Assembly (NCBI GenBank): GCA_963383645.1
Contig: OY726557.1
Location: forward strand, 127,835,103-127,899,102
Reading direction: 5' to 3'
DNA from: Muscardinus avellanarius
Lineage: Eukaryota; Chordata; Mammalia; Rodentia; Gliridae
DNA length: 64,000 nucleotides
Each line of letters begins with the position of its first letter. Positions within the stretch are counted from its first letter, which is position 1. The notes beneath the pieces were generated by a model that saw only the letters and a program-made list of their open reading frames with translations, ran no database searches and was not told the DNA's origin. Of the stretch, positions 1 to 9,975 are shown one piece after another. Both the position numbers and the translations under genes were made by a program.

Positions 1-382
1 TGTCAGCCATTTTTCTAGGAATAGCTTGAATGCTTTTAAACTTCTAAGAGGGAAAAAAGAAAAAAAAAAGGGCACAGATGCATTCTTCAAGCAGTTCTTC
101 TTGGTGTCTTCACACCATGTCAAAGGTCTGGTCTGTGGAAAGGCCGTTGGTCTACCCCTCTTCTGAAATTATATTTTCTGAGCATTTACGTCCACTAAAT
201 AGAAGTAAGCAACATTTGAATACTTCCACAGATTTTCAATTCAGTAGTCTCGCCTTATCTACAAGGATATGCTCCAGGATCCCACCCAAAATACCTGAAA
301 TGATGGATCATACTTAAGCCTGTGTAGTATGTACTATCCTTTTCCTATAAGTATATACCTATGATAAAGTTTAATTTGTTTT

Positions 383-573
383 GTAGTACTGGGGATTGAA
401 CCCAGGGTCATTCTACCTGAACTACACCCAGCCCTACTTTATTTTTATTTTGAAACAAGGTATTACAAGGTTGATGAATCTCACTACTTGCTAAGGTTGT
501 CCTCAAACCTGCAATTTTCCTGTCTCGGCCTCCGAAGTACTGGCATTACAGGTGTGCGCCACCATGTTTGGCT
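383..573 (-). repeat. B1-ID dimeric SINE
   Basis: Reads on + as the reverse complement. The ID-type box (gtactggggattgaaccc) comes first, then an A-rich linker in complement, then the B1 half ending gtgtgcgccaccatg...ggct. Moderately diverged older subtype. Confidence 0.85.
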
Positions 574-2139
574 TAATTTATAAATTAGGCACAATGAGAT
601 TAACACCAATAACTAGTAATACATAAAACAATTATAACAATATACCATAACAAAAATTATGTGAACGTGGACTCTCTCTCTCCAAATATCTTACATATCA
701 TATTCTCTCTTCTTGTGATTATATGAGAGAACACAATGTCCATGTGATAATATGAAATGAGCTGAGCAATGAAGTCACTGTGATGTTACAACAGGCTGCT
801 GTTGATATTTTTACCTGAATACAGACACTGCAATCCCATGACAGGTGATCTGAAAAGCAAGAGGACTAATAAGAGACTAATAGGAGAGTAGCATATACAG
901 CACAGATACACTGAACAAAGGTATGATCCTAGGACGTACAATTGTGGAAAGAATGGAGTAGAACAGTGCAATTATTTTGCTGCAGTACTCAGCGGTGCAC
1001 AATAGGAAACTCATGAATTCATTTCTGAAAATTTCCATTTAATATTTTTGGACCAGAAATCAGCAGGGGGGACTGAAACTAAAGAAACCGAAACTGCAGG
1101 TAACAAGGGAACTCTGGAATGAGAATCAGCTGGTAGGGGAGAGGATTGAATTGAAAATCTGTGGAAGTACTCAAATGTTCATTAAGTGAGTAGTGAATAA
1201 GAAGTCAATAGATGATTATACAAATGGTGGGGTATGTTAATTGAGCACCATATAAAAGTTCCAGGGCTCTTCTAGGAAGTTTAGCCTTCTCATGGCTTTG
1301 AAAGAGAATAGCTAAAAATCCATACACAAGTTCCATGCATTTGAAAAACCAGGACTAAAGTCCTGAAAATTTCCACTGCCAAAACTGGCCTCTTAAAAAC
1401 AATTTAATATATATTTTAGAAAGAAATTAGTTTCCCTGAATGAAGCATAATAAATGGTGAAATTCATCCATGGAGATTTGGCCCTAATTTATGCTAAGTG
1501 GACAGTGATTGATGTCAAATTGCAGAGGAATACCTGAGAAATTACCTACCACAGTCACACAAATATTAGAATTTATCATAATTAATGGTATTGCTGTGAG
1601 AAGTAAAAAAAGAAAAATAGGTGAGGAGTTTGCATTTCTTATAAAGTGCTAACTATATTATTTGCTTCAGGTAATAATTATAGCACCCAGGCTTGCTGAA
1701 TGGCAAAGTTAACAAGCAGGTGCTGTAAATAAGGCTCTTGCTATAGGCAGGTTTAGTTTAATCTGCAGCCTGGATGTGAGCTGCCTATTTGTGTAAAGTA
1801 TCCTATATGTATCCTGTATGGGTTCTTTGGACCTGCCTGTGTTTTTGGAAGTCTGGAGGTTAGCAAGAGCAAAGTAATGTGCTTCCCCATTGCTATTCCA
1901 CATTACTTGTTGGGGGCTGTCCTAAGGAGATCTTCTAGATATTGGAATCAATGGAGAGCCCAAATAATCACGTTGTATTTCTAGAAGATCCTTCGCTCAG
2001 AACCTCAAAGCTTTACAGATCTGGGGATATGAACACACTTTTCCGGTAGAAACAGAATGAGGGGAGGTTGTGGGCATGTTTTTATTTTTATGTGCCATAT
2101 GGGATGCTTTATAAATAAATCCAATTATTTAACCCTTAA
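574..2139. other. Low-copy AT-rich DNA, no gene seen
   Basis: No coding pattern, clear repeat or RNA gene recognised. Short open frames here have no recognisable motif. Confidence 0.5.
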
Positions 2140-2285
2140 AAATATCCTAGGGTAGTAGAATTATTTTTTCTATGCTCTAAATAAGGACCTGTGGTAAGGG
2201 AACACTTAGTAAACTAAGTTACATAGGTAAGTGGCAGAGCCAGCCCTGGATCCGGAGTCCAGGATCCTCCCGCTTCCCATTCCGG
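2140..2285 (-). repeat. MIR-like SINE fragment
   Basis: Shows the antisense MIR order: a tract like 'ctctaaataaggacctgtgg', then 'aagttacataggtaagtggcagagcc', then a 'ggatccggagtcc' segment. Old and diverged. Confidence 0.55.
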
Positions 2286-2557
2286 AGAGATCAGCCAGCT
2301 GCTAAGGGACAGGGTGCAGTTGCTTTGCTCGTGGTCACTTGTTCCCTGGCAATATTTCTGTCCTTACTTCTGAACTGACAGCTCCTTGCAGAAGTCGCTC
2401 CTATGCTGCACGGCCCAGTGCCATTACTTGTTAAAATGTAAAGAACACTCATTCCAAATATAAATTTAGCAGGGTAATTTGTCCACAGCACTATAGTAAA
2501 ATGAATCCTATATCACTTCATGGCACTATGTATCTAATACCAATATGATGTACAATA

Positions 2558-2560
<3 letters not shown>

Positions 2561-2597
<37 letters not shown>

Positions 2598-2605
2598 GTG
2601 TGTGT
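2561..2605. repeat. (GT)n microsatellite
   Basis: About 45 bp of GT with one C interruption. Confidence 0.95.
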
Positions 2606-2609
2606 ATTT

Positions 2610-4175
2610 TTTCTTTTCAGGACTTGTCAATTTACAGTGATCCAGTCACACTGTCCCATCTCATAGACATTAGCAGATAGATGCTTACTGTCTTACTTCA
2701 TGGTTGCAGGTGGCAGGATGTAGCTTCACACAGCTATGGTCTCCTAAAAATCAGGCTGTACTAGAACTTGTACTGGTCCTCACTAACTTTAGAGGCTGCT
2801 GTCCTGGATGCAGTCTACCTTGGGCTTTTCTCTCAGGGTGCTACAGTATACTTACCTGAGCACACTTTGACTTTTAGTTATAATTATTGACTGTAACATC
2901 AAGGGGCTGGGAAAGTAGCCATCGCTCTTTAGGACGATCTTAATACTTTCATGGAAGGGCAGCATCCTATTTAGCACCATGTATCTCTGTGCACATGTGC
3001 ATGAACTCAGAGCATCCAGCAGGCATGGTGTGTCATGTCTTCACCATGCAGTTAATTGATTCTCTGAGAATGTCCCCATTTCCCCACCACAGCTCAGGTT
3101 CTGAGGTCGCTCTTCTGTGTTCCACAGGTGTGCTTTGATGAGTTTCCATCTGTGACTCATTGTGTCTCTGCTACTCGTCTTTGCTGTCTTTCCACCAAGC
3201 TATGAGTTGCTTCATGGTAAGAGCAGGGCCCTTATCATTTTGTTTACTACCTCACTCTTGATCTTACAACTACTAAATGTTCTATAAATAGCCCTAGAAT
3301 GAATGAAAAGGGGGATGAGCAGCTGACTGAGAGCCGCTGGCATCTAGCCCACCACTCTGACCTTATTAACAGTCCCTACCCACACAGCTAACCTTCCATA
3401 GTTGAGCTTAAGTTCTACTCCCCTAAAAAAAATCAGGTTCCAAAAATGACAACACACAGGTCAGATAACTGGCATAGGGTAGCAAGTTAGAATTCAGTGG
3501 CCACAATAAAGGTTGTTTTGTGTTCCCCTTGCTAGGTGTACTTTGCTGGAATAATGAGCAGAGAACACTAAATGAGAAAGTGAGTTGACTTTCAAGGTTT
3601 TTATATTACTACCTCTAAGGAAGTGGTTCTATTATTTCCAGAACCGCCACTGCTGTTATCTTGTGTGTTGTTGTTTCTTTTAGAGATATCACACAGCTCC
3701 TTTAATGGAGCGTATACTATATGCAGAGTTGATAAACCTAATGACCAGGAAAAGCATCACTGGTTTCTTGACTTTGGACTGACTTCTAGAGCCTAGAGCC
3801 AGAAGAAAGTCAGCCAGAGCTGAACTTTATCCTCAGCATAACTTTGCTAGCGGTTTCTCTAAATGTTCGGAATAGTAATCAGAGGAAGCAGAGACCTCTG
3901 TAGGAGATGTTATCCCACCAGAAAGGACTTTAGGCATTCTAGGCTCCCAGATAACATCTTCAGAGTTCCCAAGAGTGGTCACTCCCTAGAAGAAATTTCA
4001 TTTGTGGCCCTGTGATCTGAGTACCAGGAGAGAGGTATGTGTTTCTGGCAAGGGCAGGGGAAACAAAGGGAAGTGTTTGCCATTATGTTGCCAGATAGGA
4101 TTCCCAACAAGCAAAATAAGTGAGAAAATTCTACAAAATATATGGCAAGAAAGATAATGGGAAGATTAGACAGAC
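2610..4175. other. Low-copy DNA, no gene seen
   Basis: No exon, RNA gene or clear transposon recognised on either strand. Confidence 0.45.
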
Positions 4176-4179
4176 TTTG

Positions 4180-4320
4180 GATATAGTTTCAAATTCTGAC
4201 CCTATTTATTATTGAATGGCTTCTATCAAGTGACTGACCCTCTTCCTGGCTCAGCTCTTTCCCAGGTGGAATGAGAAACATTACCTTCTGCTTTGAAATG
4301 CAACAGTAGAATGATGTACA
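4180..4320 (+). repeat. MIR-like fragment
   Basis: Contains a MIR-style order of an 'attctgaccctattta' segment, then a 'caagtgactgaccctcttcctggctcag' core. Weak, diverged. Confidence 0.4.
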
Positions 4321-4465
4321 AAAACTTGTAGTATGATACTAGTCATATAATAGGTCTCCCTTACCCACCACAACTGTGAGCATGCAATTTCATATTCTTT
4401 TTACCTACCTGTAATAATGTCCTCTTGCTTTTGTATGGAATTAGGGATATACACACATAATATAA

Positions 4466-4476
4466 ACATATACATA

Positions 4477-4530
<54 letters not shown>
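4466..4530. repeat. (TA)n microsatellite
   Basis: About 65 bp of TA with CA/TG interruptions at the left end. Confidence 0.95.
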
Positions 4531-4532
<2 letters not shown>

Positions 4533-4677
4533 GACCCTACAAAGGAGGATCCTCCACTGTGAAGCTTTCTTGTCCCTTTTCAATTACTCTTCTTTCTAAG
4601 ATCTATATTCTAGTTTTGTTATTATACTTATTACATGTATCTTTATGCATTGCAGTTATATATCTGTACCCCTTTTT

Positions 4678-4869
4678 GTGGTGCTGGGAATTGCCAGGGG
4701 CATTCTACTTCCAAGCTATACCCCCACATCCCTCTTTCATTTTTATTTTTTGAAAGAGGGTCTCACTAGGTTAATGAGTCTCAATGCTGAGGCTGTCCTC
4801 GAACCTCTGATCCTGCTGTCTAGGCATCCCAAGCAATGGGATTACAGATGTGTGCCACAGCATCTGGCT
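4678..4869 (-). repeat. B1-ID dimeric SINE
   Basis: Reverse complement of the ID box (gtgctgggaattgccagggg) followed by the B1 half (gggtctcactaggtt ... gggattacag ... catctggct). Confidence 0.85.
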
Positions 4870-6135
4870 ATATCTGCCCTTACTTATAGTGAATTATTTG
4901 AAACAATAGCCTCTTGTCCTATTGCTTTCTATGACCTACTGTAAATGGTAGGAGGTTGATTTATGAATAGTCCAAATTCCAGGGGGGAAAGAACTGTATT
5001 CTGGTTATTTATTTCACTCTAGGAAAATCTGGCAAAGTGGAATGCTTTTGGTAGGCACTAGGATGGTATTAAAGGGTATTAAAGGATAATGTGGTGATCA
5101 AGACCAAGGTCAGGCAAACTGAAAACACTGCTTTCTGTTAAGTGAAATTCTAGGAATTGGTGGGACTTCTGTTATTGGAGGAGCTCACATCAGGCCGAAG
5201 ATTATATAAAAACCTCGTACATCCTTCTGCAAACTAAGAGATATAATTTAAAATATGTCCTTGAAAAATAAATCAGCCACATCCAAGGGTAATTACGTGA
5301 GTCTAACAGAAGAGGAGGAGGGGGAGCAAGGAATGAGTTAAATGGTTCCAATCTGTGATTTAAGTAAAGGGTCATGTAGAGAGACATAGGGGATCCATCT
5401 GGGGTGCTGGGGTTTTCTAGAGGAGTACCATTGTTTTATGAAGAAATAAACACACCTGTGCTCAGAGCTTGCCAGCACAGCCAATCTGTTTCACATTTTA
5501 AACTCAACTCAATTATAAAATCAAAATCAATGGGCCTCTCTGGAATAGAAGTGTGTCAGGACCACGTCCTCCTTCTCCAAATTAGTGTCAACAACCTGAC
5601 ACCAGTGCCCAAGATCACACTTTTGTCCAGTGCGAGGCTACAGAGCTGGCCAGTCTGGATGGCAGTGTGAGGGTCTTTGCCCAGTTCTCATTTCATCCCA
5701 CTGACTAATGCTTGGGAGCTGAAGCAAAACCAAAGTGAGTTGTGAGAAGTCCTAGAAATCGAGAGTAGTGGTGTACTAAGTTAAGAAGGTAGGGACATAT
5801 TCTTATGAGTATTTTCTATTCACAAAACTAAAAAAAAAAAAAAAAAAGAAAGAAAGAAAGAAAAAATACCAAGTCCACTGTCTTTTTTATGTTTGCTATT
5901 TTTCCCCAACATGTTTGTGCATGTTGTAAGGGTTTGGTGAGAGAGGTCTCAGGGCTCACTACTGTGTGTAACACCATGTTTTTATTCAATTTCTTACTTA
6001 GCAAAGACCTCGATTTTTGAAAGTTAGTTTTTAGCTGATTTTTGTATAGCAGTTTAATATTATTTGTTTGTTTCCTTTGCTTCCTCAACATTATGTGACT
6101 TTTACTTTCTTCTCTTTCTTTTATATTATTATTTT
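4870..6135. other. Low-copy DNA with an A-rich simple repeat
   Basis: A poly(A)/(GAAA)n tract lies at 5830-5866. The rest shows no exon or repeat I can name. An open frame through 5828-6292 on the minus strand is made of the poly(A) and the adjoining SINE. Confidence 0.5.
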
Positions 6136-6302
6136 TGTACTGGGGAGTAAAGGCAGGGGCATTGTACTCCTGAGCTGTACCTTCAAGTTTTATTTTAAAA
6201 CAGGGTCTTGCTAAGTTGCTGAGACTAGCCTTGAGCTTGTGGTCCTCCTGTCTAAGCCTCCCAAGAGCTGGGATTACAAGTGTGTGCACCACGATATCCA
6301 GT
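6136..6302 (-). repeat. B1-ID dimeric SINE, diverged
   Basis: ID half (tgtactggggagtaaaggcagggg) then B1 half (cagggtcttgctaagttgctgag ... gggattacaagtgtgtgc). It lies 121 bp left of the provirus. Confidence 0.8.
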
Positions 6303-6417
6303 ATGATGTACCATTCTTAAGGCTGAGGTCTAGAACTAGTGAAAGACAAATATAAGAGTAATTTTTCATACAGTTTCTGGAACATGATAGATATCCCACA
6401 AAGTGAAAAATAGAGAG

Positions 6418-6423
6418 AATTTT
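6418..6423. repeat. Target-site duplication, left copy
   Basis: AATTTT immediately left of the 3' LTR. The identical hexamer lies immediately right of the 5' LTR at 12922-12927. Confidence 0.9.
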
Positions 6424-6728
6424 TGCCGCTTTCAAGCACGACACCGGAGACGATCTTCTTCGGACTCTTTATTATCCCAGGCTCTTACATACTCTTCTCC
6501 TCTCCGCTCCCCGCTCCCCGCTTATATATCCCAAGCACTCAGATCACTCGCTCCATGCAAAATTAGCTCATTTGTTACAAACAGTGGTATGTTGTGTTCC
6601 CGTGCGCCCCATGCTCCGGTTACCGGACTTCCTGAAAGTTGTTTACTGCTTAATGGGCCTCACAGAGCTTCCGCTCGGCGCTATTTTTAGGTCTTCGAGC
6701 TAGCAGGCAATGGGTGGGGCTCTTCACA
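6424..6728 (-). repeat. 3' LTR of the provirus
   Basis: 305 bp, same length as the 5' LTR with 302 matching positions by eye. On the minus strand it starts TGTGAAGAGCC directly after the polypurine tract and ends GCGGCA at the left target duplication. TATA-like and AATAAA signals are both kept. Confidence 0.96.
6468..6473 (-). terminator. Polyadenylation signal in the 3' LTR
   Basis: AATAAA on the minus strand, 44 bp before the LTR end, at the same offset as in the 5' LTR. It should define the R/U5 boundary and 3' end of proviral RNAs. Confidence 0.75.
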
Positions 6729-6730
6729 GT

Positions 6731-6746
6731 TCCCCCTTTTTGTTTT
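6731..6746 (-). promoter_or_regulatory. Polypurine tract
   Basis: Minus strand reads AAAAACAAAAAGGGGGA, ending 2 nt before the 3' LTR TG. It is the expected plus-strand primer site for reverse transcription. Confidence 0.85.
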
Positions 6747-6921
6747 TAAGCAGAAGAGGATAGAGGACTCAACCCCTGCTATAGTTTATGCAATTATTTG
6801 CCACCACCTTTTTTGCAGGGACGGGCGAGCAATACAGTGGTAACCCGTATGCAGCTGAGCATATCCTCCTTGGGATGCACCCTCCCGGGGTCCCAAGTGC
6901 AGTCCTTGCTGACATTCTGCT
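6743..6921 (-). other. Proviral 3' noncoding segment between env remnant and polypurine tract
   Basis: About 180 nt with no open frame. It contains a perfect 7-bp inverted repeat, CTTGGGA (6869-6875) and TCCCAAG (6891-6897), with an inner C-run/G-run that can extend the stem. In simple retroviruses this position can hold a constitutive RNA export element. That role is only inferred from position and hairpin. Confidence 0.4.
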
Positions 6922-7436
6922 TTATGATTTTTCCATTGCGGCTAGCCAAACAGTAGGCGATTGTCCTGCTTCAACCGCCATGAAAGCCTGAGCTAGGAGC
7001 ATCTGATCCTTGGCCCTCTGCAGAAATAAACGTCTCAGGCAACAGAGACATAGAATGCACAGGAAAACAAAACAAAATCCCAATGCTCCCAACCCGGCCC
7101 ATTCTTTTAGATGGAATGCTGCCTTCTGGATCCGGGACGCCAGCGTTTGGGCCACTTTGGGGTCGATTCGGGTGGTGTTGACCTTGATGATTTCAGCACG
7201 TAATTGTTCGGTGAGTTTATCAAACTCCCAGCTTTAGTTGCCTGTAAGATGTTGGGAAAGCTCCCGAGAAGTTCTAGAGATGCATTTGTAGTAAAATTTC
7301 TAGGGAAGGTCTGGGAGGAGCAACTCAATGGTAATGGAAATGGAAAAGCTGTAAAAATACCCCATTGTTGCTCACTCCATACTGGTTTTGTCCAGATCAG
7401 CATGGTGATCAGGTGTATCCATCCCTGAGGCGCCAT
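6922..7436 (-). pseudogene. env: Envelope gene remnant, internally deleted and out of frame
   Basis: Only about 515 bp remain where about 2 kb is usual. One frame (7107-7436, 109 residues) starts at an ATG overlapping the pol end. It has a hydrophobic leader-like segment (about residues 7-20) and N-glycosylation-type sites (NFT, NAS). A second frame (6922-7233) has a coiled-coil-like stretch, then a strongly hydrophobic segment rich in Cys (FCFVFLCILCLCCL), a basic RR and a cytoplasmic-tail-like end. That matches the C-terminus of a retroviral TM subunit. The two frames differ, and a stop at 7234-7236 precedes the TM frame. Most of SU and the fusion-peptide region are missing, so no functional entry protein is encoded. 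A deletion plus frame disruption is inferred; the family assignment rests on position and topology. Confidence 0.8.
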
Positions 7437-9975
7437 CTTGCGATATTATTTGACGAGTCAGTCTCTCTGGGATCCAAATCGGATCGGTTCCGTCCTGTGG
7501 GAAAACACAAACAGAGCCTCTGGCCCATGTGAGTACCGGATCAGGTCCCTTCCATTTTCCGGTGAGGACATCTTTCCATTTTACCATATCATGGGGAATA
7601 CTAGAAGGACCAAAATGGCGATCTGCGGCCGATTTGCCATTAATATCTAAATTTAAAAAATTTAAAGTAAAAAGTGCCAAAGATAATCGCTGCCTTGGTT
7701 TCAGATTCTCACCTATTCCCCCTTTTTGTTTTATTAGACATTCTTTTATTGTGCGATGGGCGCGTTCAACAATGCCCTGTCCTTGAGGATTATATGGAAG
7801 GCCATGTTTTAATGTTACGCCCATCTGTTTACAGAAAGACTGAAATTTTTGTGAGGTATAAGCCGGACCATTATCAGTTTTTATTTCTTTTGGCACATTC
7901 CATGCTGCCCAAGCTTCAAGACAATGAGCGATAACGTCACGAGCTTTTTCCCCTGTTTGAGTAGAAGCATATATAATTCCAGAAACAGTATCAACAGAAA
8001 CATGTACATACTTAACAGAGCCAAATTCAGGTATATGGGTCACATCCATTTGCCATAAATGTAAGGGGAGCAACCCACGTGGGCAAACACCAACATTAGA
8101 AGAAGGGATAAAGGGTGCACAAGCACCACAAGCCTTGATGATGTCACGGGCTTGACAATGAGGAATTTTAAATTTAATCTGTAAAGTTTTAGCATTTACA
8201 TGAAACTGGCGATGAAAATCTTGTGCCCGTTGAAGTGGGGTGAGAGAGAAAATCATGGGCATCTTCGTAAGCTTATCTACATAATCATTACCTTGGGCAA
8301 CAGGCCCTGGTAAGCCTGTATGTGCCCTAATATGTTGTACATAAAAGGGATTTTTTCTCATCAAAATTAAATGTTGAATTTTAGATGCCAAGTAGTGGAT
8401 GGGCGTATGTGTTGATATTTGCCCCGCACATTCAAGGGACTTTATCATCTCTACAGCATAGGAGGAGTCCGATAACAAATTAAAGGAAGAATCATATCTC
8501 TCAAACACTTCTAATATAATATTTAGTTCAACTAGCTGAGGTGATATATGCTGATATTGAACAACTATGGGTTTTTGTCCTTCTATCATAAAAGCTCCAA
8601 GGCCAGATTTTGATCCATCAGTAAAAATATTGATAGCGAAGGGTATAGGTGTTCTTCTGGTTATGGTTGGAAAGATAATAGGATGTTGAGTTGCAAAATG
8701 TAATATAGGATCTTTAGGTAAGTGATTATCTATCTCTCCATTAAACACACATCGTAATATAGCCCAATCATCCAGGGAGGTTTGTAAAATTAATATTTGG
8801 TGTTTACTATAGGGAACAATAAGCTTATTAGGGGTTTGGCCAAAATGTTGAATACATTGCTGTATGGCAAGAACAGCAACCTTTGCCACCATAGAGGGAT
8901 AATACTCAATAACCTTTTGAGGAGATAGTTTAGGATGAATCCATAATAGAGGTCCTTGTTGCCATAAGACCCCAGTGGGTTGGAGCTCAGTAGCCAGTAT
9001 GCATGCCCAAATAGAATCCCTCGGTGAAATGCGCTTAAGGGAAGCCTTAGTTAAAGCTTGTTCTACCAAACTTAAGGCTTCCCGGGCTTCAGCAGTCAGC
9101 ATTCTAGGAGAGGTTAAGGAAGAATTTCCTTTGAGGATATCATATAAAGGTTTTAGCATAAAATTTGGGATTCCTAAAGCAGGACGTATCCAATTAATAT
9201 CTCCTAATAACTTTTGAAAATCATTTAAAGTGTGTAACTGGTCTGTACGAATGGTGACCTTTTGAGGCGTGACAAAATTGGGATAAAGAATATTTCCCAA
9301 AAAATGGGTGACGGTGCCCTTTTGAACCTTTTCAGATGCTATAACTAAACCCTTTTCCTCAAGGGCTTTAACAAGCACACAATACGCTTCATCCAGTACC
9401 TTTTCATTTTCACAGGCTAATAGGATATCATCCATATAATGGAGACAACGCAATGGAGGGAATTTATCCCTAACAGGTTGTAAGGCAGCATCCACATATA
9501 GTTGACAAAGAGTGGGGCTATTCGCCATACCCTGGGGGAGCACTCTCCACTCATATCTCTGGTCAATTTGCTCTTGGTTTAGGGATGGCACAGTAAAAGC
9601 AAAACGTGGGGTATCTAGAGGATTTAATGGTATAGAGAAAAAGCAATCTTTTATATCAATCACTATAATTGGCCAGAATTTTGGAATAGTTGAGAGAAGG
9701 GGGAGTCCACGTTGGACTGGTCCCATAACTTGCATTTGTTCATTTATGGCTCGGAGATCATGTAACAGTCTCCATTTTCCTGATTTTTTCTTTATTACAA
9801 ATATAGGGGTATTCCAGGGTGATGTGGATGATTGGATATGTCCTAATTTTAGTTGTTCTTTTACTAACTCTTTTGCTGCTTCCAATTTTTCACGGGGGAG
9901 AGGCCACTGGGAAACCCATACTGGATTCCCCGTCTTCCAAGTGATGGGAATTGCCTCCCCAGTGGCTACTCCACA
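7372..9975 (-). CDS. pol: Pol: reverse transcriptase - RNase H - integrase
   Basis: The frame is 867 residues from the slip site. Numbering here is from the TTG codon at 9885 (837 residues). Reverse transcriptase has the palm Asp in VIDIKDCFFSI (D77), LPQGMANSP (116-124) and YMDD (150-153). RNase H has TDGS (D423), VEL (E453), SDSS (D473) and a His/Asp end (H522, D537). Integrase has the HHCC zinc site (H558, H562, C586, C589). Its catalytic core is D614 (WQMDV), D671 (KTDNG) and E707 (GIVERAH), with D671-E707 at D,D-35-E spacing. A C-terminal WKGPDPV segment resembles the retroviral GPY/F region. All catalytic residues I can place are present and the frame has no stop. It is translated as Gag-Pro-Pol after two -1 shifts and overlaps the env leader frame by 65 nt. 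The product copies RNA to DNA and integrates it. Confidence 0.96.
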   Translation of the reverse strand, partial: CGVATGEAIPITWKTGNPVWVSQWPLPREKLEAAKELVKEQLKLGHIQSSTSPWNTPIFVIKKKSGKWRLLHDLRAINEQMQVMGPVQRGLPLLSTIPKFWPIIVIDIKDCFFSIPLNPLDTPRFAFTVPSLNQEQIDQRYEWRVLPQGMANSPTLCQLYVDAALQPVRDKFPPLRCLHYMDDILLACENEKVLDEAYCVLVKALEEKGLVIASEKVQKGTVTHFLGNILYPNFVTPQKVTIRTDQLHTLNDFQKLLGDINWIRPALGIPNFMLKPLYDILKGNSSLTSPRMLTAEAREALSLVEQALTKASLKRISPRDSIWACILATELQPTGVLWQQGPLLWIHPKLSPQKVIEYYPSMVAKVAVLAIQQCIQHFGQTPNKLIVPYSKHQILILQTSLDDWAILRCVFNGEIDNHLPKDPILHFATQHPIIFPTITRRTPIPFAINIFTDGSKSGLGAFMIEGQKPIVVQYQHISPQLVELNIILEVFERYDSSFNLLSDSSYAVEMIKSLECAGQISTHTPIHYLASKIQHLILMRKNPFYVQHIRAHTGLPGPVAQGNDYVDKLTKMPMIFSLTPLQRAQDFHRQFHVNAKTLQIKFKIPHCQARDIIKACGACAPFIPSSNVGVCPRGLLPLHLWQMDVTHIPEFGSVKYVHVSVDTVSGIIYASTQTGEKARDVIAHCLEAWAAWNVPKEIKTDNGPAYTSQKFQSFCKQMGVTLKHGLPYNPQGQGIVERAHRTIKECLIKQKGGIGENLKPRQRLSLALFTLNFLNLDINGKSAADRHFGPSSIPHDMVKWKDVLTGKWKGPDPVLTWARGSVCVFPQDGTDPIWIPERLTRQIISQDGASGMDTPDHHADLDKTSME

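Noticed and set aside
5828..6292. 154-codon minus-strand frame
   Set aside because: Made of a SINE in antisense and a poly(A)/GAAA tract; the C-terminal end is poly(F).
6479..6530. Apparent tandem C/T-rich elements in the LTR as separate repeats
   Set aside because: They are the normal G-rich stretch beside the TATA box, present in both LTRs.
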